Assembly: GCA_934045075.1 (NCBI GenBank)
Contig: OW203721.1
Location: forward strand, 14,602,678-14,666,677
DNA: 64,000 nucleotides
Direction: 5' to 3'
From: Yponomeuta sedellus
Taxonomy: Eukaryota; Arthropoda; Insecta; Lepidoptera; Yponomeutidae
The stretch's first letter is position 1. Every line of letters begins with the position of its first letter. The notes under the pieces are model-generated. The model was not told the DNA's origin and made no database searches. It saw only the letters and a program-made list of their open reading frames with translations. Positions 31,700 through 42,719 of the stretch are shown here, piece after piece. A program made the translations under genes and the position numbers.

Positions 31700-31860
31700 A
31701 AACATAATATCGAGTGAATGTTAGTGGAGGGGTTGGCAAGGAAAGTCCCACGAAGATATACGTCAAACAAAAACGGGATGTATTAACGAAGGGAGAGATA
31801 AAATTTAGGTACCCGAAACGGCGTTGGTTTGTCAGGATCGTGGCAAATGGCAAACCTTAG
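31700..31860 (+). mobile_element. LINE C-terminal fragment (plus)
   Basis: The plus-strand reading contains VNVSGGVGK and RRWFVRIVANGK with stops elsewhere. It resembles the same LINE group as 30750-31090, in the opposite orientation. Confidence 0.45.
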
Positions 31861-31998
31861 TATTTGGACTATTGGCAATCCGTTCAGCGCGACAATAATC
31901 GAAAATTACTTGATGTGTACCTATTTCTTATCTATTTTATTTCTGTATCGTATAATAATGTATATAATGTCATTATTGTTATTATCGACCTATGTGGT

Positions 31999-32250
31999 GT
32001 CGGCCCAGAGAATAGCACCAACCCAAATTCTTCCCGCGGGTGTTGTAAAAGGCGACTAAGGGACACAAACCGGGGGGTGGGCAGCAGCGCCCCCTGCAGT
32101 ACAATTCCACCAATCTGCGATCCCCAACCCGCATGCCTAGCGTGGGGATTATGGGCATTGCCCCCCAATGATGGCATACCCTTGCTATGGCGCTCACTAG
32201 GGGAGGGCTGTTTCCAGCAGTGGACTAATATAGCCTGAAGAGGAAGAAGA
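31999..32250 (+). repeat. Non-autonomous RTE-type element
   Basis: A GC-rich front (cgcgggtgttgtaaaaggcg, ggggggtgggcagcagcgcc) is joined to the RTE 3' end (ggactaatatagcctgaaga). The same fusion, inverted, occurs at 44806-45065, so it is one family and not a chance junction. Confidence 0.75.
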
Positions 32251-32406
32251 AGATTGTTATTATTATTTGCCTCCCCCAGCGTAAGCTTATGCATGTGTAA
32301 CTATACTGCAGATTGGTTATAGTTACTTGGTAACTACATACTTACGTTTGTATGGAATGTTGACGTTACAGCGCGCACTAACACGCATGTGCTAGTCACC
32401 GGACCA

Positions 32407-32523
32407 TGACTGCCATCATAATAACAACGATTACCATTTTGACTTGCATAATTCCACCGTTCTCATGGAACAGAAAAGAAAAACTCAAAACGCAACGCAT
32501 TGAAATGCAATGGGGCAGTTGAA
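32407..32523 (+). other. Short ORF with a hydrophobic start
   Basis: ATG followed by MTAIIITTITILTCIIPPFS resembles a signal or membrane anchor, then a basic stretch and a stop after 38 codons. No in-frame upstream exon or donor was found, so it may be chance. Confidence 0.2.
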
Positions 32524-32927
32524 GGCTACTTATTTTTACCTAGAGAGCCATTTGACATTTCAGTAGTTATTTTATGGGCCAATAAACCGTTCTTTTTGCA
32601 AAATTTACAATAATAATAACTTCCACACAACACAATCACTTCACTTGCTAGAGGAGCACAACATTTTAACAACGCAACGCACGATAAAAGTTTTAACACA
32701 TTATTGGCTAGCGCCATCTCGCTCTATTTCACGGGGGATTTTGTAACTTAAATGTAAAGGTTGAGTTAGCTTATTGTTTGTAACTTAAGTTTCGTACATT
32801 ATTTTGTGAAATTATAGCGGTGAAGGACAACATTAGTTGGACATAAGAATCGAATACGAAGAACACCTACACATTAACACGCCACGCGACCCGACAAAAC
32901 GCGACGCGTGTTGAGTCGAATCTTTTT

Positions 32928-33165
32928 CTTCTTCTTCAGGCTATATTAGTCCACTGATGGACATAGCCCTCCCCTAATGAGCGCCATAGCGCCCTATTTT
33001 CAGCTTGCCGCATCCAGCATCTGCCTTCAGTTTTTCCAAGATCGTCATCCCACGTAGTCGGAGGGCGACCTACTGTCTTTGTGGCCGCGGCCACACGGTA
33101 GAGACTCATCGGGCGATCCAAGAGCTGGCTGGTAGCAACCTCGGCCAGCGCATCAGCTCGGCCAT
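32928..33165 (-). mobile_element. RTE-type LINE 3' fragment
   Basis: The minus strand encodes GRPPTTWDDDLGKTEG and ENRALWRSLGEGYVHQW before a stop. The ctatattagtccactgatgg end is at the left. It belongs to the same LINE group as 23575 and 47320. Confidence 0.8.
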
Positions 33166-33199
33166 TGAAATGAAAAGGTTTTATTCAAAGTAGAGCAGA

Positions 33200-34000
33200 A
33201 ACTGCGGCATAATGAACGTTACAGTTCAAACTAGGTGTCCATTTCAAAATTCAGTCCATTCAGAGGGGGCATGCCGCCAGCAACTTAGGAACTCTCCCCA
33301 ACGGCAGCGGTCCAGACTTTTTCAAAAGATGTAAAAACCTATTTTGTTAATATATTAATATGTAAATACTGTTAAGTTAATAAGTAATAGTTGTTGTTAA
33401 GTAAGCACTAGTATATGATAATAATAATTATCCATAATAACTAAAATATACCCATTGTGTTAACCAAAAAATTATTTGAGTAGCTATCTCGCCACGTATA
33501 GTCCCAATAACACTTTACTAATTATCCGTAGCTTCTATTTAAGAAATGAAAAAGTTGGTTTGCAAACTAGAAAAATAAGCTACGGGCTAGCCATATTATA
33601 ACGTGTCGGCGATGTGCGGTCGCAACGATACAAAACAAAATAAACACTAAATATTTTTCGGTTTGAGCCTTAAAGCGCAGAAACAGTCCTGGCCACGTGC
33701 GGCCGACGGCGGCGGGCGAACCGATACCTACGAGTACGTAAAAAAGTCACTTGTATTATAGTCTTTAACTGTTCTAGTAATTAAGGATTATTTTAGATTG
33801 TATCGTGTTAATGAGAATCGTGCCGTCCCCGTCGTCGGCCCGTGGTCACTTGGATAGACCTTAAAATACCGATCAATTGAAATGATTACGAAATTCTATT
33901 AGGTAGTGTAATTGTATAAGTAGACACACTTTCTCTAGCTGACCCATGCCCCATTCGCTTTCATTTAAACAACGGTTGGAATAAATTAATACAATTAATA
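33200..34000. other. Non-coding, CpG-rich patch inside
   Basis: No gene seen. A patch at 33690-33720 (gtgcggccgacggcggcggg) and another at 33822-33842 stand out from the AT-rich background; their function is unknown. Confidence 0.4.
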
Positions 34001-34013
34001 GGCTGTTAGTATG

Positions 34014-34228
34014 GTTTGCCATCTTATATACCTCCTACAGTAAAAATAACAGGTCCTCAAAAAATCAACCCGTTTATAGATCTTCTTAGAAAACATTTCG
34101 ACATTATATTAAACGGTTTTAATAACGTTTTTTTATTTTTATTTTCTTACTTGTTGCTTATGCTTACATTTTTGACAAGAAGAAAAAATAAGAACTTTTT
34201 CAGCAATGAAGCTGCTGTAAAGACGTAA
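34014..34228 (+). CDS. Weak candidate exon with a membrane segment
   Basis: After an acceptor-like tatacctcctacag, an open stretch in phase 1 runs about 60 codons to TAA. It has a membrane-like core (VFLFLFSYLLLMLTFL) followed by a basic stop-transfer-like RRKNKN. This is what the C-terminus of a type I membrane protein would look like. It could be an alternative last exon of the host gene, but exon 3 leaves in phase 2, so the phase does not fit directly. Confidence 0.25.
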
Positions 34229-34439
34229 CAAACTTTGTTCGAAGGCGCAAACTTACAGGGTTACTAAAAATGCGCAATTCCTGAAACATCAGTCTTTGTC
34301 ATTTAACTATTGTTCGACGACTTCTTCTGGATTTTTATTAGATATTTTTTGTGATTTTATTACTCAACTAAATTACATTTTGTTCATTCACTTATTTATC
34401 ATTCGTAAGAATGTCTATCTATTTTAGACTGACATTCAA

Positions 34440-34580
34440 CTGCCACTTCTGACAGTAAGACCAGCCACTACGAAGCCTCCACCAATGCAGACTTGGCCCC
34501 AGTGGAGTATGGACTATACCTTCCTCAGCGAAGAGACCCGTGCTCTTCGCTAGGGTCATAATGGGTTGATGATGAAGATA
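34440..34580 (+). repeat. 5S-like SINE, 3' fragment
   Basis: Only the 3' half is present, from ctgacagtaagaccagccac to gggttgatgatgaaga. The (gat)n-like end marks the 3' terminus. Confidence 0.7.
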
Positions 34581-36230
34581 TAGATTGACATGATAGACTG
34601 TTACTGCAAGTATTAACTCCTATTACAAAGAAATTGTGTCAGTCTACATTCGACCATGTAAAAACAATTATAATATCATACGCACTGCTTTGCTTAGTTA
34701 ACCCCGTACTTTAAGGTTCAAAATAGCGCTAAAAAGCAGCATAAGTAAGTATGTCATGAGAAGTTAACCTTCCCAGTTCAAGTTTCCGATATGTGAACGT
34801 AGTAAGGTCGACTACACCTTCACTGAATTGCTATTTAAAGGCAATTCTAATAAGTTTCCAAGTGCAAGTTTGACTAACTAGCCTTGAACGTTATCTTCGT
34901 GTATTTTTACTATCAGTATCTGATAAATACAATTTTTCGAGCTTAGACTTTCCGACAACCTTGTCACTTTTTGACAAATAAGTCGAATTTTCGCGAAAAT
35001 AGTCGGATTTTGCCTATCGACCTATAAGCAAATATATTTCCATGGTAATTGACAATTGTCGCTTTTCTTGACATATTTGCCACGCCACTATCTTTATTTT
35101 AATGTTTTACTGATATAAAAAAAATATTATATTGTACTTTTGTCTACTTGGTTTCTGGTTGCTAAAAAGGACGCCAAAGAAACGTGTTAATAAACAATGA
35201 ATGAAATAAATTTTCATTCTTTTGATATAAAATGTGCGACGTCGTACGCACCAAATATTCATATTCACTACAACAGCTTTTACACGTAAGGCAATGTCAA
35301 TGTGCCTTGACTTGGGTTAGGGTGGCTGTCACAAATCTTGAACAAATCGGTTAATACGTCCACCTGTCACGAGACAATTAGTGCTTAATAAAATCAATTA
35401 GGCAAGTTTTTCTGGACCTGTTATCAAATTGTCAAGAGAATTTTTTTATTAGACCGTATTATGTCATGTTGTCACAAGTTGATATAATTGAAGATTTTGC
35501 ACCATGAAAAGGTTACACAAAAAAAAAACAGTGATAATCTGAATTGTCTGAATTGTCGCCTATGAAGTGAGGTCACGTTTATTAGGTAGATCCCATCCTG
35601 AGCAATACTAACCATGTACGATTGCAAGGGTCATGCGTTTTGTGACGCTAAAATGTCGGAATTGAACAATTTAATATATTGGAAAGTCGCAACTTTTGAC
35701 ATTTAAAACCACTAGCGTCGTCGTATTACCCATGTACGTTGACCATTACATTTTTGTTTTATAGTAACTGCCTAACGTGCACTCTGCACGTATGTTTGTG
35801 ATGTCGACTACTATCGAATATTATACCTCTTTGTACATGTACTCGCAGGCCGACAACGAAAGCGTTACCATTTGTATTAGCGGTCTGTCGCTGACTTGGC
35901 TAGAAAACAGAAAAAAAAAGTAAACAAAGTATTGCCGCATCTTAAAACTAAGTATACTACGGCACATAAGCAATTGTCCAGAGTTAGAGACCGCCATCGC
36001 CAGGGCTACCCATATCACCCCCACGTAGGTTCCAAGTTTTAATGCAGTTTTCAAGTCAGTGTTCAAAGCTAGTCCCCGCAAGTTCAGTAAGTTTTAGTTA
36101 ATGCAAAACCTTAGAGACAAAGTTAGATACGGTTGTATTGACAGATATAGACAGATACGTATTGATAATCGGGATTATTTACCAGGTAAACGTATTACCT
36201 TAATTTCTGATCGAATAATTAATAACTGCA
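34581..36230. other. Intronic, no recognisable gene
   Basis: Frames here are short. A minus-strand frame at 35821-36081 contains TALKLGTYVGVIWVALAMAV and may be a decayed element. A strong acceptor near 35763 is followed by only a few open codons. Confidence 0.35.
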
Positions 36231-36261
36231 ATTAGACCCGTCTATTATATAAGTATATACG

Positions 36262-36307
36262 TCTAGGCTAGACATACTTATACTATTATATAAGTATGTC
36301 TAGCCTA
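36262..36307. repeat. Hairpin
   Basis: The arms taggctagacatacttat and ataagtatgtctagccta are inverted around about 8 nt. Confidence 0.7.
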
Positions 36308-36359
36308 AAAATACATTTAAGTTTAGTATTTCCTAACGTTAACACGAGCACTAGACATA

Positions 36360-36534
36360 ATAAAAACTGTTTTTACACGGATTTTACTCGTTTATTTTAC
36401 ATTTTTACAATTTTCCGACGTTTCGGCACTTTTTCAAGTACCGTGGTCTCGGAACACTTGAAAAAGTGCCGAAACGTCAGAAAATTGTAAAAATGTAAAA
36501 TAAACGAGTAAAATCCGTGAAAAACAGTTTTTAT
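36360..36534. mobile_element. Palindromic MITE (175 bp), TA flanked
   Basis: Arms of about 78 bp begin ataaaaactgtttttac and are almost perfectly complementary, around an 18-nt centre (taccgtggtctcggaaca). Both ends abut TA (36358-36359, 36535-36536), consistent with a mariner/Tc1-type target duplication. No coding capacity. Few mismatches imply a recent insertion. Confidence 0.8.
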
Positions 36535-36590
36535 TACATTTAAGTTTGATTAACTCTATGTTAAGGTTTTAAATTATGTAAATCATTTCT

Positions 36591-36881
36591 ATGTATGAGC
36601 ATCAGCCGCAGCGGATAGATGACCAATGCTTGGCCTATCCTGTCCCCATAAACCTCAACAGGGGTACTGCTGGGACTGCCGCCGCCTACTGTACTCCAGA
36701 CATCCGGGAAGCCTCCCTTATACGCACAACTGCATGGAAGCCATCTTTGCTCAAAGCGGCGGACATCCCCAACGCCCTATATATACTATTAAAATGTCTA
36801 AGATGCAACGTTCTCTATCTGTCTGTCCATCTGACAAATAAATGGTATTCTATTTTGAACCTTAATAGGTATGGTAGCTAA
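36591..36881 (+). other. Unrecognised GC-richer segment
   Basis: Two overlapping plus-strand frames are open here. The composition is more like coding DNA than the flanks, but no splice context or family is recognised. Confidence 0.25.
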
Positions 36882-36917
36882 CTGAAATTTTCAGATAATA
36901 TGTTTTAATACGGTTCG

Positions 36918-37230
36918 ATATCAACCCTTGTCCCCTTGTTGATATCCCCAGGCACGGGCCTCTTCCTGCATCGCAGGAAGGTTAGGTCATACTCCACCAC
37001 GGCGGCCATGTCCTGGTTGATGGAATATTGTAAGACAGTGGCGGGCATCACTGTCAGAAGTTATCAAGACGCCTATAAGGCCTCTGACATCGCTTAACGA
37101 CTGCCATTACATGACAGCCGGCACCGACGGCTTAACGTGCCTTGCAAAGCACCGAAGTGTTCGGAAAAAATGCCACGGTTACCCATTCTGCACCTGAACA
37201 TGCCTGTTGTTGCTTAACTCAAGTGATTGA
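36918..37230 (-). repeat. 5S-like SINE, minus orientation
   Basis: Runs from atatcaacccttg to the 5S-like head (ctgttgttgcttaactc). It has a small local duplication near its tail end. Confidence 0.8.
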
Positions 37231-37374
37231 TTCCAATCCCTCTGTACATTCCCAACAAATAATAAAAAAGAAAAGACAAAAGGTCTCCATACTTCATCTG
37301 TTATTTATAAAGCGGTTTTACAAAAGTGTCACCCATAAATCTTATTAATATCTATATTTCACGGGATCCCAAGT

Positions 37375-37680
37375 CCAATTGCAAAATTGCATTCCTACCA
37401 CTAAAAATGGCAGTTTATGACAAAAACGAGTTTAACGCTCACTTGACCAGTAAATTATTTTCGTAGTTTGGTCTGTTATTGGCCTAATTTTTTTCCTAAA
37501 GCAGCAAAATATTAGTCTTAGTGGGTTTTTATTTATGGTACGCACTTTGGCCAAATGACAGATCTTTGTCTATCTGTAAGCCAATTTTCATGTAACTCCG
37601 TTCAGCAGTTCTGATTGTTACTCAATCATCCAAACATCTTCACAAACTTTCACATTTACAATATTAGTATTATAGGTATA
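37375..37680 (+). repeat. Dispersed repeat end
   Basis: It shares ttgtctatctgtaagcca and ttcacaaactttcacattta with the block at 18910-19030. Confidence 0.45.
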
Positions 37681-38082
37681 GAACTCTAAATGAGGTTTAC
37701 TAGATGGCCTTTCCCAGAGCTCAACCACCCTTTTGTCCGACGCACCTATGCACCATAGGTAAAGCCGAGCCCAGTAACTTTTAAAATTACTTATTATTGA
37801 TGGGTGAACAGTGATCAGAGAGAGGGCATACAACTAGTACTCAATTTGGTCCTCGGCCGGCCGACTTCGCTAGGTTCTGTCGCAACAGCTCTATCGCGCT
37901 CTTTTATCAGATTATTAAAATAGAAACGGTTTTTGTGTAACAACGCCTTTTTTGTCTACAGGTAGAAGAGAAAATGTTAAGGTCAAACGTTCATGCCGCT
38001 CCGCAGAGCTCCGTTCGCTTTCGTTGTTTGGTTCGGTGTGTAAATAAATAAGTACTAATCGAATCAGTTCGTTGCTTAACTT

Positions 38083-38159
38083 ACATGCTTGTAACATTAA
38101 AGCTAATAACATAATTGCTCAACTGACATGCTTGTAACATTTAAGCTAATAACATAATT
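38083..38159 (+). repeat. Tandem duplication, 43-bp period
   Basis: acatgcttgtaacatt followed by aagctaataacataatt occurs twice, starting at 38083 and 38126. It abuts the family F repeat. Confidence 0.8.
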
Positions 38160-38378
38160 TATGCCACACCTGGCAATAAAGTGGCTTTTTCCGCACGCTG
38201 CGCGTACGGAAAAAGCCGCTTTCTGGCCAAGTGTAGACATAAAAAGATGTACACAACACGGGAGGTATTAAAGAAAGCTCTCGATCGCATATTTACGTCC
38301 CTCGCTTACAGCTCGGGCCGCAAACTTCTGCGATCTCGGCCTTTCTTTGTATTACCACCCTAGTTGTGTAATGTACTA
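38158..38378 (+). repeat. Family F repeat with a hairpin head (copy 1)
   Basis: It starts tttatgccacacctggcaat and folds back as ggctttttccg...cggaaaaagcc. The rest, to tgtgtaatgtacta, matches the copy at 46571-46795. The long near-palindrome covers about the first 80 bp. Confidence 0.8.
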
Positions 38379-38535
38379 TTACGTCATAAACTTGGAGATG
38401 GTAACCAATCATATACTTGGAGATGAACCGAAAATAATGCTAATTTACCACACAACACAATCATTGGTTTTGTTCCCATACTAGGATACCTGCTTTTACA
38501 GAGACATGAATGGAGAAACACCATGTTATTTTACT

Positions 38536-38800
38536 GACGGCCTCGGTGGCGCAGCGGTTTGGCACGCTGACGTTAAAACCGAAGGTCTCGTGTTCGATCC
38601 CCTGCTGAGTCAAACTATGAAACTAACTCTATAGTTTGTCTGGGATCTTGGATGTTATCTATGTATTTATTGTATTAAATCTATCGTCTAGTTAGCACCT
38701 ATAACACAAGTCATTTAGTTGTAGTATTTATAGTTACTTACTTAGTATTTTTAGTCCAAGAATATTTATATTAATTTATAAGTCAAATCATATAAAACAG
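38536..38800 (+). repeat. tRNA-derived SINE, family C
   Basis: The head (cctcggtggcgcagcggttt, B box tgttcgatcccct) is followed by the family body (gtctgggatcttggatgtta) and an AT-rich end. It has the A and B boxes of a pol III promoter. It is a SINE and not a tRNA gene, because the acceptor stem does not close. Confidence 0.8.
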
Positions 38801-38988
38801 GAATCAACCAATGTTACGCCTAGAGACCAACAATTAAGACGAAAATAAATAATGGAGCGAATTATACCTACTACTACTGTGTCTGATAAATACGTATCCT
38901 AATTTTGGCAGCTGAGACTATGCACTGGTGACGTCTTAATAAAGCAAACTTGTGCTATTAATCTACGCTCAAAAAACAATAAGCATAG

Positions 38989-39174
38989 TTGGACAAGTTC
39001 AAAGTAATTTGCTATTTGAAAACGAATCATATTGTGCTACTAATGAAGTTCACATTACTGCGGTGTGTTGCCTAATTAATTGCCTTGACATTGGGTCTAT
39101 GGCAGTGCGAGCGTTGGTGTGCATTCCTCAAACTGGAGACTACATCAATCATACTAATATTGTACTAAGGAAAG
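38989..39174 (+). CDS. Candidate exon, possible GC-AG intron after it
   Basis: The stretch enters in phase 1 after aagcatag. It encodes about 62 residues with five cysteines, including CATNEVHITAVCCLINCLDI, and NES and NHT glycosylation-like sites. It looks like extracellular protein. The frame meets a stop just after AAAG|gctagt. Splicing at that GC donor would leave in phase 1, exactly the entry phase of the membrane exon at 46269. The acceptor lacks a clear pyrimidine tract, so confidence is modest. It could equally be a last exon ending at that TAG. Confidence 0.4.
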
Positions 39175-39371
39175 GCTAGTTTCTTTGTTCTTCCGCCACA
39201 TGCAAATATTCTTCAAGGATATTGCATGTTCCTCATTGTTATGACTTTATGAGACTTATGTACTACGAAGCCACTATGACACAATACTTGGGTAATTTGC
39301 TTTACAAACTGAACCTAGAATAAAAACCATACAACATGACACAATTACAGTTATTTTTTTCCTAAATACTA

Positions 39372-39656
39372 AGTATATGCTATGCGAAGCGCTCGTGACC
39401 TAGCAGAACTGAGTGATTTTAATCGGATTGTAATAAATCACTTGGGTTAATCAACGGTCGGCTGTCATACAATGGCAGTCGATAAGGCATGTCAGAGGTT
39501 TTGTGGGCGGCTTGATAACTTCTGACTATAAGGCCCGCCCTGTCTTACAAACCTCCATCAACCCAGCTTGGCCCCCGTGGAATATGGCCTTACCTTCCTG
39601 CGATGCAGGAAGAGCCCGTGCCATAGATGTGGGGAAGTACAAAGTGGGTTGATATC
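39372..39656 (+). repeat. 5S-like SINE with an internal deletion
   Basis: The head starts gcgaagcgctcgtgacctag. The 5S-like centre is then missing, and the copy resumes at cggtcggctgtcatacaatg and runs to gggttgatatcat. Confidence 0.75.
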
Positions 39657-40163
39657 ATAAGTATGCTGCCAAAATGTGATATAGGTAGTAGATTTAAGTG
39701 ATGAAGTATGTACTTACTGAAATTCTCAAATAACTCAATATTGCTTTCGTTCCAACTTAAGTAAACCTGAATATTTGTAAAGCCTTTAGCCACAGCCGAC
39801 ATTAAATTCAGATATTACGTATGATGTTGATGACTACCAAACTAGGTAATAATAGGTTAAACCATAGGAATCGGAAGATTGAACGACATTAAAATAGAAC
39901 GATAATAATTTACTGTTAAACCTGGGCCTCGATTCTATTAGTGTATTATAGTATCATGCCATTTACATGGTCGGGTCACGTGACGTATTTTCACATACCA
40001 TTGACATCTATGTGCCCGCCTAGACTTGAAGCAGCAACGAAATTAAATCGCCATGTTCATGCAATGATCATTGTACTACAATGCATTAGGAGAATATAGG
40101 CTCGGGTCTCGACCGAGCCACATAAACCCCTCTATTAATTACTTTGTCAATTGACCTAATCTA

Positions 40164-40813
40164 CAGGGTGTCTCATTCAAATCGGTCAGTATGGGAAAGT
40201 CTGAAACTATAAGACATATGAAGATCTGTACTGAGGAACCATGTCATCGATTTTAATAACAAGAAAAACTGCATTCATACATTTTAAAAAAACATCTGTA
40301 CTCCGTTCGGGACTCGAACCCGGTTGCTTTGAAAAAAAAACCTACTCTATTTCTATTTAGATATCGATTGTGTAGGTCTTAAGCAGAAAATGTCTGTATA
40401 AAACATGATGTCTAAAATGAATAAAATGCATTGTTTTCATACAAATGCAATCGTAAGATCGTTACCTAAACGTGTTGAATATTGTATTGAAAAAGTCGGC
40501 GGTCACTTCGAGCACCTACTAAAATAAATTAAAGTATGTGAAAACAATGCATTTTATTCATTTTAGACATCATGTTTCATACAGACATTTACTGATTAAG
40601 ACCTACACAATCGATATCTAAATAGAAATAGTGTAGTTTTTTTTTTCAAAACAACCGGGTTCGATTCCCGAAAAGAGTACTGATGTTTTTTTAAATGTAT
40701 GAATGCAGTTTTTCTTGTTATTAAAATCGATGACATGGTTCCTAAGAACAGATCTTCGTATGTCTTATAGTTTTAGACTTTCCCATACTGACCGAATTGA
40801 ATGAGACACTCTG
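40164..40813. mobile_element. 650-bp palindromic element with B-box-like arms
   Basis: Left arm 40164-40443 and right arm 40534-40813 are inverted repeats around a spacer of about 90 bp. The ends read cagggtgtctcattcaa and, inverted, cagagtgtctcattcaa. TA flanks both ends (40162-40163, 40814-40815). Each arm carries a tRNA T-arm-like motif (cgggactcgaacccg left; cgggttcgattcccg right). The TA duplication suggests a mariner/Tc1-type MITE; the B-box-like motifs are unusual for one. Confidence 0.8.
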
Positions 40814-41239
40814 TATATGCGTGCGGCGGCGGGCCCCAAAGCTAAAATAACACCCGGGCCCCGGGGCCCAGTCCGACCCTGCTAGGTAGTACGTCCGTAT
40901 GTCTGTCTGTCAAGATCCTGTATCTCTTAAACGCGTGGAGGTATCGAGTTGAATTTAAACGGTGTACTCGGTTCTACTATCCTTTGACATTGGGACAGAA
41001 TGAAACGTCTAAGTTACGGCCGTTTATGACGCAATAATATTGTATATCTCAAGGGAACTAAAATTCAAAGGGTACTGCCTGTTGACTTTGAAACTATGAA
41101 ATTTTGAAAGGATAATATCGCCTGAAAACGATACATTTGTAATAAAATTATGTAAAAAAAGGAGTCTTTGAAGTTGGGGAAAAGCTCTGAAACAACTGCG
41201 AGACTCGATTCTTAAACTGCTTGTAATAAATACTTACCT

Positions 41240-41295
41240 ACCTACAAAATACCATGGAACCCTTTTTGCACGTGTCCGACTCGCAGTTGGCCTAT
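41240..41295 (-). repeat. Dispersed repeat fragment
   Basis: The minus strand ccaactgcgagtcggacacg resembles accggtcaagtgcgattcgg at 60214 and the similar stretch at 51782. Confidence 0.4.
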
Positions 41296-41446
41296 GTAAC
41301 TTACCTACTTATTTACGGTAGGAATTACTTACGTATCTTTATATTTATAAAGAATTAAAAATTACTTTTCCGTAATCTCTGGGCTTTTTTCAAAGACAGC
41401 CTAGTTCAAAAAAGATGTGAAGAAATACTAATTTCAAAATATTATA

Positions 41447-42717
41447 CGAGGGCTGCTACTTCTGTATGCGGAATAGAAAAAATAAACAAATGTATATGGC
41501 TAAATATGCTTTTATTGTTTTTCAAAGTATTCTCCACTATGATCGATGCACTTTTGCATTTGTAAAACACTTTTTCCACTCTGATTGAGGTATCTCCAAA
41601 ACGTGCTGTTTGAACGCATCTACGGCATCTTCTCGGGTCGAAAATCGTTGACCACGTTCTTTACATTTGGGAATAAATAGAAATCATTGGGAGCCAAATC
41701 AGGGCTGTACGGTGGATGACCCATCAATTCTATTTTTTGACCATCCAAAAATGTAGTTGTTTCCTGAGATGTATGACAGCTGGCATTGTCATGGTGACGT
41801 ATGATTCTGCGTCGCTGGTTGTTTTGGCGTATTTCTTCAAATACTTCCGGCAAACAAATGGTCGTGTACCACTCCGAATTAACCGTTCTGCGATTCTCCA
41901 GTGGTATTGTAGCCACATGGCCATTAATACCAAAAAAGCAGGCCACCATTTGCTTTACAGTGCTTTTTGCACGAGCCACTTTCGTAGGGTTCGGCTCATT
42001 TTGAAACACCCAAACTGTTGATTGTTGTTTAGTTTCGGGATCGTACGCGTAGATCCAGGATTCGTCACCTGTGTAGATATTATAAACAGATTTTGAGTCG
42101 CCTCCGTTGATTTTTTTAAGGTTTTCTTGCACCATTCGACGCGAGCATCTTTTTGATCCTGAGTTAAGTTGTGCGGGATCCAACGCGAACAAATATTTTT
42201 AACAGACAAATGTTCATGTAATATCCTATGAATGCTCGTTATACATATGCCCAGAATAGCCTCTATCTCGCGATACGTAACATGGCGGTCTTGCATTATT
42301 AGTTTTCGCACAGCTTCAATATTTTGTGGCACAACCACCGATTTCGGGCGACCTTCTTTAACTTCGTCCGTGAGCTTACTGCGCCCGTGATTAAACTCAC
42401 TAAACCAGTGATACACAGTCGTTTTTGATGGAGCTTCACCACCAAAAGTCGAAGTTAATTGATCTACGCACTGTTGTTGCGTTAAACCACGTCGAAAATA
42501 GTAATAGATCATAGCACGAATATTTTCACGAGTGAGTTCCATTTTTTCAGCGATATGACATTTTAAACCCAACAAAAACAAAACACTAACGTATATAAGA
42601 GAAAAATATTAGCGGCCAGTATTTAAAAAAAAAGAACGAATTTTGACCATGGAGGTCAGACATTGCGTTTAAAATTATTGGAATCCCAGATTCCGCATAC
42701 ATAAGTAGCAGCCTATG
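41447..42717 (-). mobile_element. mariner transposon, decayed
   Basis: The 1271-bp element has terminal inverted repeats with the shared core ggctgctactt(c/a)tgtatgcgg and abuts TA on both sides (41445-41446, 42718-42719). It contains one broken transposase gene on the minus strand. Length and structure are those of a full-length mariner. The coding defects mean it cannot supply active transposase. Confidence 0.9.
41512..42542 (-). pseudogene. mariner transposase (DD34D), frame-shifted
   Basis: ATG at 42542 begins with the usual start of mariner transposases and a helix-turn-helix DNA-binding region. The middle has GDESW with the first catalytic Asp. The second Asp lies in HHDNA and the third in PNDFYLFP, 34 residues apart, which defines the DD34D class. 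The frame is broken at least three times: at a run of seven T (42111-42117), near 41641-41644, and near 41560 where part of the C-terminal region appears deleted. A C-terminal GEYFEK-like end remains before the TAA at 41512. A normal protein is about 345 residues. Confidence 0.9.
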
Positions 42718-42719
42718 TA

